The notes below the pieces were generated by a model. That model was not told the DNA's origin. It ran no database searches and was given only the letters and a program-made list of their open reading frames with translations. The position numbers and the translations under genes were made by a program. A stretch of DNA of 64,000 nucleotides, from assembly GCF_002506585.1 (NCBI RefSeq), contig NZ_DAXW01000001.1, positions 198,011-262,010 of the forward strand, read 5' to 3'. Shown in pieces: positions 49,576-58,317 of this stretch. Within the stretch, counting starts at the first letter, position 1. Each line of letters opens with the position of its first letter. This stretch comes from Methanoculleus sp. UBA430 (GTDB taxonomy: Archaea > Halobacteriota > Methanomicrobia > Methanomicrobiales > Methanoculleaceae).

Positions 49576-50498
49576 ACGCTCTCAAGCAGCGTCTTCGAAA
49601 CGATATACTCGCCCTTCGCCTCGCGGGTCGTCCCCACGATCAGCCACCGTTCGTCGCCGTGCTCCTCGACGACGCCCTTTGCCTCGATGACCTCGCCCGC
49701 GAGCGCCTGGCCTGAGTAGGTGTGGGTGAAGGAGAGCACACGGGATACATCGTCGTGGTCCACGGCGTAGACCGCCGGGCTGTCGAAGGAGAGAGAGGCG
49801 TCCGTGACCGTCGCCTCGATCGTCGCCCGGCCAAGCACTGTCCCCTTCCCGGCCGGGACCGCGTCCAGGTTCCCGTAGGCCCGGGTGTAGAGGAGGTCGA
49901 AGTAGGTCCCCTCGAACTCGCCCCGGTTCCACTTCCGCTGCTCGTGCAGGACAAAGGCCTCAAACGATATCTCCGGCACCCTCTTGTCGTAGACCTTCCG
50001 CCACATCGCAGTGCTCATCCCCGGGATCACCCCCGCGCCCACCAGGTGCCGGAGCTGGCGCTGGGCGGCAAACCAGGCGTCGCCGTAGACCACCAGGTCG
50101 ATATCGGAGGCGGCGTTCTCCAGGCCGCAGAGGAGCGAGCCCGTGCACCCGAACGAGCCTGTCGGGAGGTCGAAGCGGGAGAGGAGCCTCCGCACCCGGG
50201 CGTTCCGGGCCGCCACCTTCCCGATCTCCTCCTCCGGCTTGTAGACCCGGACCACATCGCAGCAGGGCACCCGGTGGACCGCGTCGAGATACTCCGGCTT
50301 ATGCTCCCGGATCCAGGCGAAAGACTCGGCAAAGTCGTACTTCCGGTACCGCCGGCCGGTGATGCCCGTCCGCTCCCCGTCCGCATCGGGGACGTAACGG
50401 AGGATGCACCCTACCCGATCGGTGTTGTCGTAGTTCGAGACCGCATAGATGCAGCCCTCACGGTCCTCGATGAAGTCACGGAGCCGTATGGAGGTCAT
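49572..50498 (-). CDS. Nucleotidyltransferase-domain protein
   Basis: The 308-residue cytoplasmic protein has the polymerase-beta-like nucleotidyltransferase motif TGSFGCTGSLLCGLENAASDIDLVVYG (GS...DxD). An N-terminal region (RDFIEDREGCIYAVSNYDN) and a C-terminal beta domain (AGEVIEAKGVVEEHGDERWLIVG) surround it. Methanogen homologues are annotated only as nucleotidyltransferase-domain proteins; the substrate is unknown. The ATG at 50498 overlaps the stop of the Sua5 gene as ATGA, so the longer open frame upstream is not used. It is the last gene of a three-gene unit (DUF5612, Sua5, this one). Confidence 0.8.
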   Translation of the reverse strand: MTSIRLRDFIEDREGCIYAVSNYDNTDRVGCILRYVPDADGERTGITGRRYRKYDFAESFAWIREHKPEYLDAVHRVPCCDVVRVYKPEEEIGKVAARNARVRRLLSRFDLPTGSFGCTGSLLCGLENAASDIDLVVYGDAWFAAQRQLRHLVGAGVIPGMSTAMWRKVYDKRVPEISFEAFVLHEQRKWNRGEFEGTYFDLLYTRAYGNLDAVPAGKGTVLGRATIEATVTDASLSFDSPAVYAVDHDDVSRVLSFTHTYSGQALAGEVIEAKGVVEEHGDERWLIVGTTREAKGEYIVSKTLLESV

Positions 50499-51073
50499 GG
50501 TTGCAGGGTCTCCAGGAACGCTTCCACTGCTTCCCATTCCGCCCCCTTCCGCAGGATGCGCCGGGTGGTCAGGTCCACCACCGTGCTCGGCGTCCCGGGA
50601 AGTTCCCCGCCGTCAACCAGGTAGTCGTAGGGGACGGAGACCTCCTCGGGCCGGACCGGCGGGATATCATCAGACATATTCGCGCTCGTGGCCGTGATCG
50701 GCGTGTCGAACCGCGCGATGATAGCGATGGCTATCTCGTTCTCGGGCCACCGGATCCCGATGAGACCGGTGCCGCCGGTGAGGACCTCCGGCAGGCAGGA
50801 CTTCGCCGGGAGGACCACCGTCACCGGGCCGGGCAGGAACCGGTCGATGAAGGCCCGTGCAGCCTCGTCCACCACGGCGACGGCACAGAGCATCTCCATA
50901 TCCGAGACCGCAACGGAGACCGGTTTACCCAGCGGCCGGTTCTTGGCCTCATAGACCCGCATCACCGCATCCTCGGAGAGAGCGTCCGCCCCGAGGCCGT
51001 AGACCGTCTCGGTGGGATAGACGATAAGCCCGTCCCGCGAGAGCACCTTGACAGCCATATCGATCGAATTCAT
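50495..51073 (-). CDS. Threonylcarbamoyl-AMP synthase (Sua5/YrdC family)
   Basis: The 192-residue enzyme makes threonylcarbamoyl-AMP from threonine, bicarbonate and ATP for the t6A37 modification of ANN-decoding tRNAs, the step before the KEOPS complex. Motifs: IVYPTETVYGLGADAL, KNRPLGKPVSV, LPGPVTVVLPAK, GLIGIRWPEN and PITATSANMS. It is a short YrdC-type form without the Sua5 C-terminal domain. The start touches the stop of the DUF5612 gene (TGATG). The KEOPS subunit Pcc1 is encoded in the same window at 58036. Confidence 0.92.
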   Translation of the reverse strand: MNSIDMAVKVLSRDGLIVYPTETVYGLGADALSEDAVMRVYEAKNRPLGKPVSVAVSDMEMLCAVAVVDEAARAFIDRFLPGPVTVVLPAKSCLPEVLTGGTGLIGIRWPENEIAIAIIARFDTPITATSANMSDDIPPVRPEEVSVPYDYLVDGGELPGTPSTVVDLTTRRILRKGAEWEAVEAFLETLQP

Positions 51074-51750
51074 CAGAACTCACGTCCACGCACGCGGTTG
51101 ATGTCGAAGACCCCCTTGCCGCTGACGTGCATCACGGCGAAGACGCCGGCCTGGATGGGGTCGGTCACGACCAGATCGGCGTGCTGCGGGACGCTCCCCG
51201 CCATCTTGAGGGCTATCACCGGGATGCCGGCCTGCCGGACCCGGTCGACGGCCCGCGAGACTTCCCCCCCCATCAGCGACCCGGCAAGCACCAGAATGCA
51301 CGCCCGGGGGAGCCGGGCCACCGCGTCCACGGCGAGGGCCAGGGTCTGCTCCCCGACAAGGGGGATCGTGTCGACCGATATCCGCTCGCCGCGGATGTTG
51401 TGGCGGTCCGCCTCGTTCACGGCGCCGAGCGCCACCTGCGCCACCTGCGCACCACCGCCGATGATGATCACCCGGGACCCGAATATCCGGGAGAACGGCG
51501 GGTAGATCGTGACCTCGACAACCGACGGCACCCTTGATAAGTCGGCGATCAGTTCGCCGTGGTTCCCGCACTCCTCGAACTCGAAGTAGAGGTACGCCTT
51601 CCCGGTGTTCGGGCCGGAGGTGATGATCGACTGCTGGATCATCTGGATATTGGCCTGGTAATCCGCCATCACCGTGGCCACATCGCGCAGCACGCCGGCC
51701 CTGTTCTCGGTGATGATCGAGAGGGCATACATATCGGTATCGGTGATCAT
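51073..51750 (-). CDS. ACT domain plus DUF5612 protein
   Basis: The 225-residue protein begins with an ACT domain (MYALSIITENRAGVLRDVATVMADYQANIQMIQQ), a small-molecule sensor usually binding amino acids. It continues with DUF5612 (SRIFGSRVIIIGGGAQVAQVALGAVNEADRHNIRGERIS, ending VSGKGVFDINRVRG). DUF5612 is found mainly in methanogens and is of unknown function; the GGGAQVAQ loop looks like a nucleotide-binding turn. The ATG at 51750 has GGGGGAGG at an ideal distance. It is the first gene of the Sua5 unit. Confidence 0.82.
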   Translation of the reverse strand: MITDTDMYALSIITENRAGVLRDVATVMADYQANIQMIQQSIITSGPNTGKAYLYFEFEECGNHGELIADLSRVPSVVEVTIYPPFSRIFGSRVIIIGGGAQVAQVALGAVNEADRHNIRGERISVDTIPLVGEQTLALAVDAVARLPRACILVLAGSLMGGEVSRAVDRVRQAGIPVIALKMAGSVPQHADLVVTDPIQAGVFAVMHVSGKGVFDINRVRGREF

Positions 51751-51850
51751 GATCCTCCCCCGCCGGAGATCCGAATACTCATCGATTGTCTGGTGAACAG
51801 GAAAAATTCGGTCATATCGCGTTAATTGATAGATTTGGGTCTCATAAGGG

Positions 51851-52924
51851 TTATAGGTTTTCAGTGGGATAGGGATCGGCCTCGCCCTCACCGATCCCCT
51901 CCTTCGCGGCAAGAACACCCGCAAGGAGACCGAGAGGGATGTTGAGGTAGTAGAGGGTCAGCCGCCAGAGGACGACGAAGATACCGAGGAGGTAAGCGGG
52001 CACGAGCTGGCGATACAGCGTGACGGCGCCGATCTCGGCGATCCCGGACGAGCCGGGAATGAGCGGGATGGTCGCGACCATCTGGAGAACCCCCTGGAAG
52101 AGGAGCGACTCCGGGAGGGAAGGCGGTAGACCAAGAGCAACGAGCAGGGCCGAGGATACCGAGAAATAAAGGGTCCATTCAAGGACGGTGAGGGTGAGCG
52201 CACCACCGATAGCCCGCCGGCCGGCCCGCGCAAACCGGGATGGCCCTGCGGCAAACGTCTCGGCCTCACGGCTGATCCGCTCCGCAAGGGAGCTCGCAGT
52301 CCCGGCACCCGGACAGAACCGGAGCCAACGCCGGCTCCGGCTGCACCGGTCGATCACCCGGGCGGCAACACCGTCCACCGCCCTCCTCCGAAACGACGGG
52401 CGGTGGATCAGGAGGATGAGCGCGAGCAGGAGACCGAGGGCGAGGAGCAGGAAGGCGGCCACCGGGTAGAGGACGGTAGCGGCGAGGTAGCCCCAGAGGT
52501 GCCGGACGGCGAGCAGGGCCGCGAGGGTGAGAGCGACAACTACGGCAAGGTCAAGCACCCGCTCCGCGACGACGACGGCAACGGCATCCCCGATGGCAAG
52601 CCCGGAACGCGAGAGCCGGTGGATTCGGACAGGTTCGCCGCCGACCTGACCGGGCGTGATCGAGCCGGCGAGAAGTGAGAGGAACTGGAGCTCCGCGAGG
52701 CCCCGGAACGGCATGGTGTAGCCGAGACCGCCGCAGAGGACCCGGATCCGCGCGATCCTGCAGACGATCGCCGCGGCACGGAGCCCGAGGGCGAGGAAGA
52801 GGGCGGCGACGCTGACCTCACCGAGGTAGGCCCGGGTCTCGGGGGTGAAGGTCACCGCGAGGAGAACTGTGAGTGTTGCGCCGCTGAGGAGAAGGGAGAG
52901 CAGGATCCAGCCCCGGCTTCTCAT
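51851..52924 (-). CDS. Flippase-like integral membrane protein (LPG synthase TM family)
   Basis: The 357-residue protein has about eight to nine hydrophobic helices and the family marks QFLSLLAGSITPGQVGGEPVRIHRL and IPLIPGSSGIAEIGAV. It belongs to the UPF0104/lysylphosphatidylglycerol synthase transmembrane family without the catalytic domain, whose members are thought to move lipids or lipid-linked sugars. The middle loop is long and basic (HRPSFRRRAVDGVAARVIDRC). A 275-base gap without a visible gene separates it from the FprA gene. Confidence 0.85.
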   Translation of the reverse strand: MRSRGWILLSLLLSGATLTVLLAVTFTPETRAYLGEVSVAALFLALGLRAAAIVCRIARIRVLCGGLGYTMPFRGLAELQFLSLLAGSITPGQVGGEPVRIHRLSRSGLAIGDAVAVVVAERVLDLAVVVALTLAALLAVRHLWGYLAATVLYPVAAFLLLALGLLLALILLIHRPSFRRRAVDGVAARVIDRCSRSRRWLRFCPGAGTASSLAERISREAETFAAGPSRFARAGRRAIGGALTLTVLEWTLYFSVSSALLVALGLPPSLPESLLFQGVLQMVATIPLIPGSSGIAEIGAVTLYRQLVPAYLLGIFVVLWRLTLYYLNIPLGLLAGVLAAKEGIGEGEADPYPTENL

Positions 52925-53199
52925 GCCCGCCCGTCTCCCCGCAGAACGCTCGTCTTGTCCGGCATCACGGGAGGTAGATGCCGCTCATCACGATTACATC
53001 TTCCCCCGCGATATTCCCCCGCACGACAACGAGGCCCGTCTCTGCTGCACCGGCGTGAAGGAGAGCGAACGAGAGTATGGACCCCGGGTATCGCCCGGGG
53101 GTGTGGTTGGGCCGATCAGTCCGGCAGATAGGGACATCCGGCGGGCGTGAAACACCGGGTGCATATCGGGATTCGGAGAACGTGTATGGGAAGACGAGA

Positions 53200-54411
53200 T
53201 CACCGGGCGCGGATCTCCTGCACCACCCTCCGCCCGAGTTCGTAGGCCCGGCCGAGTTCGTCGCCGTCCGGGCGGTAGTTCACCTGGAACCCGCCGTCGA
53301 TCACCTCGATCCCGGCCGCCTTCAGGGCAGCTTCTGCCTGAGCGACCGCACCGCCCATGCCGCCATGCGACCCGAACGCGCACCCGATCTTCTTTGCGGT
53401 AAGCCGGCCGGGCGCGAGCCCCCGGAGGTAACTGAGGAACCCGGCCACCGTGGGGAGGACCTCGTCCTGGAGCGTTGGCGACCCGATGATGACCGCCTTT
53501 GAGTCGAGGATATCCGTAACGATATCGCTCCGGTGCGTCCCCTCATAGCGGCCGTCGCGGAGGAGGCAGACCCGGACGTCGGCGCCCTCGGCCATGATCC
53601 CTTCAGCGATCGCGCGGGCCATCATCGTGGTCGAGCCGTGCATGGTGTCGTAGACGATCGTGACCTTCTCCTTCGCGACACCCCGGCTCCAGTCGGTGTA
53701 GGCCTTGAGGATATCTCCGGCGTAGGACCGCCAGACGATGCCGTGGCTCGGCGCAATCATCCTGATATCGATCCCGAGCCCGCCGACCTCGTCGAGTTTC
53801 TTCAGGACCTTCGGCGCGAGCGGTATGATCAGGTTTGCAAAGAATTTCTGCGCGTGGGCCATCGCTGCATCCTTCCCGAGCTCGTCGTCGAACCGGGCGG
53901 CGCTTGCCACATGCTGCCCGAACGCGTCGTTCGGGAAGAGGATGGCGTCCTCCACGAGGTAGGTGAACATCGAATCGGGCCAGTGGAGCATCGGGGCCTC
54001 AAGGAAGGTGAGCGTCTTTCCGCCGAGGTCGAGGGTGTCGCCGGATTTCACGACATGGATCTTCCAGCCGCTGATATCGTAGTGGCGCGCAAGGCCGGCC
54101 GCGGCCCGCCCCGTGCAGTAGATCGGGACATCGGGCATCCGCCGCACGAACGCCGGCAGGGTGCCGGAGTGGTCCATCTCGATATGGTTCACGACGATGT
54201 AATCGATCGCGCCGGGGTTGCAGACAGACTCGATACGACCAAGGACCTCCCCCTCGAACCCGTGGTAGGCGCCGTCGATCAGCGCCGTCTTCTCACCCCG
54301 GACAAGGTAAGCATTGTAGGTCGTTCCGGGGAGGGTGTAGCCGTGGTACTCCCTCAGGTTCCAGTCGATTGCCCCGACCCAGTAGACGCCGGGGGCGAGT
54401 TTCGTAGCCAT
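53200..54411 (-). CDS. fprA: A-type flavoprotein, F420H2 oxidase-like (FprA/FpaA)
   Basis: The 403-residue protein has a metallo-beta-lactamase-like diiron domain with HIEMDHSGTLP and MLHWPDSMF, and a C-terminal flavodoxin domain (IVYDTMHGSTTMMARAIAEG and SPTLQDEVLPTVAGFLSYL). In methanogens such proteins reduce O2 to water with F420H2, protecting anaerobic enzymes (family knowledge). The gene faces msvR. The TATA box ATATAATA (54453-54460, minus strand) and the palindrome next to it suggest control by MsvR. Two adjacent ATGs exist (54414, 54411), with GAGGGAT upstream. Confidence 0.92.
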   Translation of the reverse strand: MATKLAPGVYWVGAIDWNLREYHGYTLPGTTYNAYLVRGEKTALIDGAYHGFEGEVLGRIESVCNPGAIDYIVVNHIEMDHSGTLPAFVRRMPDVPIYCTGRAAAGLARHYDISGWKIHVVKSGDTLDLGGKTLTFLEAPMLHWPDSMFTYLVEDAILFPNDAFGQHVASAARFDDELGKDAAMAHAQKFFANLIIPLAPKVLKKLDEVGGLGIDIRMIAPSHGIVWRSYAGDILKAYTDWSRGVAKEKVTIVYDTMHGSTTMMARAIAEGIMAEGADVRVCLLRDGRYEGTHRSDIVTDILDSKAVIIGSPTLQDEVLPTVAGFLSYLRGLAPGRLTAKKIGCAFGSHGGMGGAVAQAEAALKAAGIEVIDGGFQVNYRPDGDELGRAYELGRRVVQEIRAR

Positions 54412-54431
54412 CATATGTATCCCTCATGTTG

Positions 54432-54480
54432 TTCGTAATTAAACGAACGTTCTATTATATCCGAACATTTGATATATCAT
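54432..54480. promoter_or_regulatory. Divergent fprA/msvR promoter with inverted repeats
   Basis: TTCGT-AATTAA-ACGAA (54432-54447) is an inverted repeat with perfect five-base arms and overlaps GAACGTTC (54445-54452). The fprA TATA box lies at 54453-54460 on the minus strand and a plus-strand TATA-like TTGATATATCAT at about 54469-54480. The repeat sits between the fprA TATA and its start, where MsvR boxes of the TTCG...CGAA type have been described in other methanogens. Confidence 0.65.
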
Positions 54481-54497
54481 CCTTTCGATCTTAGTCT

Positions 54498-55304
54498 ATG
54501 GAGCAGGAGATGACCGGCAGAGAGAGAACCAGCCGGCCGAAACCGAACCTGGAGATAGACCTGTATTCGACACGGGACGGGATGCGGACGGTCGAGAACC
54601 CGGTGCGGCGCGCGATCCTTACAGCGCTCCGGGAACGCGAGTACACGTTCGATGAGATCGTCGCCCTTGCCGGGCGGGCAAAGTCAACGGTCTCGGTACA
54701 CCTCCAGGACCTCACGGCAGCGGGGGTGATCGGGTCCCGGGCCGACCCGGAGGACGCGAGACGCAAGATCTTCTTTCTCACCGGCGAGCTCGTCGCAAGC
54801 GTCACGCCCGACGACCGGGTGGCCGATGCGCTCGCCGCCTACACGGGGGCGTACCGGGCGGGATCGAGCGACCCCTTTGCGTTCTATAAACTGATCTTCC
54901 GGACGGTCCGGGTCTCGCTGATGCAGGAGGGGATCCTGCTCGACCCGCTCCTCACCCGGGCCGGCGAGCGGGTCGGGGAGGAACTCTATCCGGCGGTGAC
55001 CGAGACAGATACGGGGGCCTTCTGCGCAAAGATCGCCCGGTTCTGGGAGGAGCACAACCTCGGTCGGATCGAGATCGCAGGGACGGAGCCGCTCACCCTC
55101 CTCGTCTACGACTGCTTCGAATGCGCCGACCTGCCCGTAACGGGGAAGCCCGCGTGCGCGTTCGACTCCGGCATCCTCCGGGCACTCTTCTCCCGCCACT
55201 ATGGGCGGCCGATGGAGGTGATCGAGGCCCGGTGCTACTCGATGGGGTTTGATCACTGCCGGTTCGAGATTATTGCGGATGGCGACAGTAACGGCGTCGG
55301 GTGA
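54498..55304 (+). CDS. msvR: MsvR-type redox-sensing transcription regulator
   Basis: The 268-residue protein has an ArsR-like winged helix (VENPVRRAILTALREREYTFDEIVALAGRAKSTVSVHLQDL) and a C-terminal V4R domain with clustered cysteines in YDCFECADLPV, KPACAFD, EARCYSM and FDHCRFEI. MsvR is specific to methanogens and in its reduced form controls its own gene and the divergent flavoprotein gene. The head-to-head arrangement with fprA is the same as in Methanothermobacter (established). Start: ATG 54498, or 54510 with GGAG six bases upstream. The plus-strand TATA box is so close that the mRNA has little or no leader. Confidence 0.9.
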   Translation: MEQEMTGRERTSRPKPNLEIDLYSTRDGMRTVENPVRRAILTALREREYTFDEIVALAGRAKSTVSVHLQDLTAAGVIGSRADPEDARRKIFFLTGELVASVTPDDRVADALAAYTGAYRAGSSDPFAFYKLIFRTVRVSLMQEGILLDPLLTRAGERVGEELYPAVTETDTGAFCAKIARFWEEHNLGRIEIAGTEPLTLLVYDCFECADLPVTGKPACAFDSGILRALFSRHYGRPMEVIEARCYSMGFDHCRFEIIADGDSNGVG

Positions 55305-55354
55305 TCCACGCTACGGGAAACCGGGGCCGGCAGAACCCCCTCTTCCCTCCCCGG

Positions 55355-55597
55355 TTACGCGACCCTCCTCTTCATGATATTCTCAAACCGGGTATTGCTG
55401 ATCGGGTGATGGCTGATAACCTCGCCGTCATGCACGATACAGAAGGTTCCAAACGCGCAAGGGGCATTTTGAACGGCATCCGAATCCTGGAGGTCAATCA
55501 GCGTGGCCTTGAGATTGAACCTGGTCCTCGCGGACTCAAGGATTGCAATCGTGTTCTTCTGGAATCGAGAACGGTACCGAAAAACAGAACCAGAAGA
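55355..55597 (-). pseudogene. C-terminal fragment of a YoaP-like protein
   Basis: The minus strand encodes RFQKNTIAILESARTRFNLKATLIDL, then NAPCAFGTFCIVHDGEVISHHPISNTRF and stop. This pattern is the C-terminal domain found in YoaP-like proteins (PCAYGTF...HPISNTRF), where it follows an acetyltransferase domain that is absent here. The fragment begins only a few bases after the 3' end of tRNA-Gly and has no start codon of its own, so it is a truncated remnant, perhaps left by events at the tRNA. Confidence 0.6.
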
Positions 55598-55603
55598 TAC
55601 CCA

Positions 55604-55674
55604 TGCGATAGCCGGGAATCGAACCCGGGCTAGAGGCTTGGGAAGCCCCTGTCCTACCGCTAGACTACTATCGC
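55604..55674 (-). tRNA. tRNA-Gly (CCC)
   Basis: The minus strand folds as acceptor GCGATAG/CTATCGC with discriminator A73, a D arm with TAGCGGTA, anticodon stem GGGGC/GCCTC around loop TTCCCAA (anticodon CCC), and T arm CCGGG-TTCGATT-CCCGG. No CCA is encoded. Possible promoter: ATGTTTATCT on the minus strand near 55705-55715, within the end of a kinase relic. Confidence 0.93.
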
Positions 55675-55925
55675 TCCGGTACCAATACATGTTGACCGGG
55701 GAGGAGATAAACATTCGGCTCACTCCCTCCCGGCTTATAACGCCGCAGGGTGAACGTGATGGCGGCCCCTTCCCCCGGCCGGCCCGGGACGTGGTCACCC
55801 GCCCGGACGCTGCCCCTATAGCGCCCCAGAAGCATCCGGACGATGTAGAGGCCGGGCCCCTTCCCGCGCCGGCTGTGGTTGAAGATACGCGGCTCGCAGT
55901 CGTCGGGGATCCCGGAGCCGGAGAT
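55668..55925 (-). pseudogene. C-terminal fragment of a histidine kinase ATPase domain
   Basis: The minus strand reads SGSGIPDDCEPRIFNHSRRG, KGPGLYIVRMLLGRYRGSVR and GEGAAITFTLRRYKP. These are the G1/G2 boxes and end of a HATPase_c domain (GxGIP, GLYIVR, FTLR). The frame runs on to a stop inside the 5' end of tRNA-Gly. The part before 55925 (to about 56020: YNRALNLKGRAYREDGV) faintly resembles the N box but is out of frame. It is a decayed histidine kinase remnant. Confidence 0.6.
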
Positions 55926-56020
55926 GCCCCTCCTTGAGTGGCGAGAGTGTCATAATGAGATCGTACCCGGACAGGCTCACACCATCCTCCCGATAGGCAC
56001 GGCCCTTGAGGTTCAACGCC

Positions 56021-56355
56021 CGGTTGTAGACTGACCGGCGGCGATCCGGCCCTCCTGATCCGCCTGACGAAGGGACGCAGCTTTCACCCCCGCACCTGTT
56101 GCCCGGGCCTTCCGGCTCTGCCCCTTCACCTCATGAGGGAACCCTCACGAAGAAGATCGCTCCCGGCTCCTTGTGCATCCGCCCGATACCCTTAAGACGC
56201 CTCCCGGAGAATATGATGCAGCACCACATGTGCTGGCTATGGTAAGTCCGACGTGCTCCCGGAAGCACTGCCCGCAAGGGCTCGGGATTACAGAGATTAG
56301 TCAGGTAACGGACTCTTTTCTGGACTTACATAGTGTATCTAACGGAGGTGTATGA
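56021..56355. other. Non-coding region upstream of rps15
   Basis: The left part is GC-rich decayed DNA beside the kinase remnant. The right part contains GGAGGTG (56343-56349), the ribosome-binding site of rps15. A hairpin-like CAGCACCACATGTGCTGG (about 56219-56236) is visible; its role is unknown. No gene is supported. Confidence 0.45.
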
Positions 56356-56814
56356 ATGGCAAGAATGTACGCTCGGCGCCGAGGAACCAGCAGTTCCATC
56401 CGGCCCTACCGGAAGGAAGCACCCGAGTGGTCCAATACGGACGCTACGGAGATCGAGAAGATCGTCGTCGATCTGCGCAAAGACGGCATGTCGACCAGCC
56501 AGATCGGCCTTGCACTGCGGGACAGGTACGCTGTCCCTGACGTCAAGCTCGCCACCGGCAAGCGTGTAAACGAGATCCTTCGCGAAAAGGGGCTTGAGTC
56601 CGAGATCCCCGAAGATCTCCGGAACCTGATGCAGAAAGCGCTCGGGTTAAGGAAACACCTTGAGGAGAACAAGAAGGACGTGCACAACGCCCGGCAGCTC
56701 CAGATCGTTGAGTCCAAGGTGCGCAGACTGGTCAAGTACTACGTCGGATCCGGACGGATGCCGAAAGGCTGGACATATAAACCGGAGACTGCGGAGATCC
56801 TGCTTTCCCGCTGA
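56356..56814 (+). CDS. rps15: Ribosomal protein S15 (uS15)
   Basis: The 152-residue protein is the archaeal/eukaryotic long form of uS15 in the 30S subunit. It has an N-terminal extension (MARMYARRRGTSSSIRPYR) and the conserved helical core (LGLRKHLEENKKDVHNARQLQIVESKVRRLVKYYVGSGRMPKGWTY). The start follows GGAGGTG. It heads a conserved archaeal run with a RecJ-like protein, Pcc1 and S3ae. Confidence 0.97.
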   Translation: MARMYARRRGTSSSIRPYRKEAPEWSNTDATEIEKIVVDLRKDGMSTSQIGLALRDRYAVPDVKLATGKRVNEILREKGLESEIPEDLRNLMQKALGLRKHLEENKKDVHNARQLQIVESKVRRLVKYYVGSGRMPKGWTYKPETAEILLSR

Positions 56815-56821
56815 TGACCCC

Positions 56822-58039
56822 ATGTCGCTAAACGCCGCTGCTGCAAACCTCGCCGATCACCTGCTCGAACAGGAGTTTGTGGAGGTGCTCGCGCACCATG
56901 ACGCGGACGGCATAGCCGCCGCATCCATCCTCTGCCATGCCATGTTCCGTGAGGGCGGGCAGTTCCGGCTGAGGATCCGCGCAGGCATCACCGCGGCCGA
57001 GGTCCCTCACGACAGCAGCGTGCTCCTCTGCGACTTCGGGTCAGCACTCACGGACCTCTCCGGCGACGTGATGGTGGTGGACCACCATCTGCCCCACTTC
57101 GAAGGCGACTACCACGTCAACCCGCGCCTCGCGGGAATCGACGGCGATCGAAACCTCTCGGCGGCCGGTGCGGCCTACCTCGTCGCCCAGCGCATGGGAG
57201 ACAACCGCGACCTGACGGGCCTCGCACTCCTCGGGATCATCGGCGACGGCCAGGAGATAGAGGGGCCGAACCGGGAAATTTCCAGCGAAGGCATCGGGAA
57301 CGGGTTTATCGCACCCCGCCGCGGTCTCCGCCTCCCGGGAAGGGGGCTCGTCGAGCAGTTCGCACTCTCCGTCAACCCGTATCTTGTGGGATTCTCGGGC
57401 GAGCCCGACGCGGCGAGGGCGCTCGTCGCAGAGGTCACTGATGAGGATGACGTGGACGTCGAGTCCCTCCTCTCCCGGGTCGTGCTCACGGCCGCCCCGA
57501 AAGCCTCGCTCTCCGCGCTCTGCGGGATCTGGGGCACTACCTACAGCCTCGGACGGGAGGTGATCGACGAGGCCACGAACCTCGCCGCCGTCGTCGACGC
57601 CTGCGGCAAGGCCGGGCGCGGGGACATCGGCGCATCGCTCTGCCTCCGCTCGACCCATGCACTCCAGGAAGCCTGGGAGATCACCGCCCGCTATCGGCAG
57701 GCGGTCATCGCCGGCATCCGGGGGGCGCGCCGTCTCGACGAGCGTCTCGCTCTCTTTGCGGTAGACGATGGAGCGGTAGCAAGCGACGTCGCCGACGCGC
57801 TCGCAAACGATCTCGTCCAGAGCGGGCCTGTCTTCGTCATCGGAGAGAGGGGGGACCGGTACTCCGTATCGGCACGCTGCCCGCCGGGCATCGACCTCGA
57901 CCTCGAGCCGCTGATGCGGAGGGTCGCGGAGGCATGCGGCGGCCAGGGCGGCGGGCATCAGCGGAGGGCCGGAGCCCTGATCGGCGCCGACCAGATTGAC
58001 CGGTTCAGGCAGGAACTCTTAAATGAGGTGCATGCATGA
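56822..58039 (+). CDS. Archaeal RecJ-like DHH phosphoesterase
   Basis: The 405-residue protein has the DHH superfamily motifs: VLAHHDADGIAAASIL (motif I), LLCDFGSALTD, MVVDHHLPHF (DHH box), and the DHHA1-like C-terminal GGGHQRRAGA. Archaeal members are 5'-3' single-strand exonucleases; some act with the CMG helicase (GAN) or in RNA turnover. The ATG at 56822 is eight bases after the rps15 stop. The gene overlaps the Pcc1 gene by four bases. Placement between a ribosomal protein gene and Pcc1 is common in Euryarchaeota. Confidence 0.9.
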   Translation: MSLNAAAANLADHLLEQEFVEVLAHHDADGIAAASILCHAMFREGGQFRLRIRAGITAAEVPHDSSVLLCDFGSALTDLSGDVMVVDHHLPHFEGDYHVNPRLAGIDGDRNLSAAGAAYLVAQRMGDNRDLTGLALLGIIGDGQEIEGPNREISSEGIGNGFIAPRRGLRLPGRGLVEQFALSVNPYLVGFSGEPDAARALVAEVTDEDDVDVESLLSRVVLTAAPKASLSALCGIWGTTYSLGREVIDEATNLAAVVDACGKAGRGDIGASLCLRSTHALQEAWEITARYRQAVIAGIRGARRLDERLALFAVDDGAVASDVADALANDLVQSGPVFVIGERGDRYSVSARCPPGIDLDLEPLMRRVAEACGGQGGGHQRRAGALIGADQIDRFRQELLNEVHA

Positions 58040-58281
58040 CCCGGATCGAGGGCGTCATCGAGACCCCGCACAGCCGTCCGGAATGCGTGGCGGCCGCGCT
58101 CGAGCCCGACAATCTCACCCTGATCCGGACCTACCCGATCGAGGGAGGAGTGCGGGCCGAGATAGAGGGGACCAGGCTTCGGTCGATCACCGCCTCGGTG
58201 GACGACTACCTCATGAACCTGGCGATAGCGGAGGATGTGTGCACATCGGCATCAGGCAGACAACCGGGAGCTCCGGAGTGA
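58036..58281 (+). CDS. pcc1: KEOPS complex subunit Pcc1
   Basis: The 81-residue protein (IEGVIETPHSRPECVAAALEPDN, EGGVRAEIEGTRLRSITASVDDYLMNLAIAEDV) fits Pcc1, the small dimerising subunit of KEOPS that works with Kae1 in tRNA t6A synthesis. Its ATG overlaps the stop of the RecJ-like gene. It lies in the RecJ-Pcc1-S3ae run. Together with the Sua5 homologue at 50495, two parts of the t6A pathway are in this window. Confidence 0.9.
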   Translation: MTRIEGVIETPHSRPECVAAALEPDNLTLIRTYPIEGGVRAEIEGTRLRSITASVDDYLMNLAIAEDVCTSASGRQPGAPE

Positions 58282-58317
58282 ATCTGGGATACAAACAATC
58301 AGGAGAGAAGTGATACC

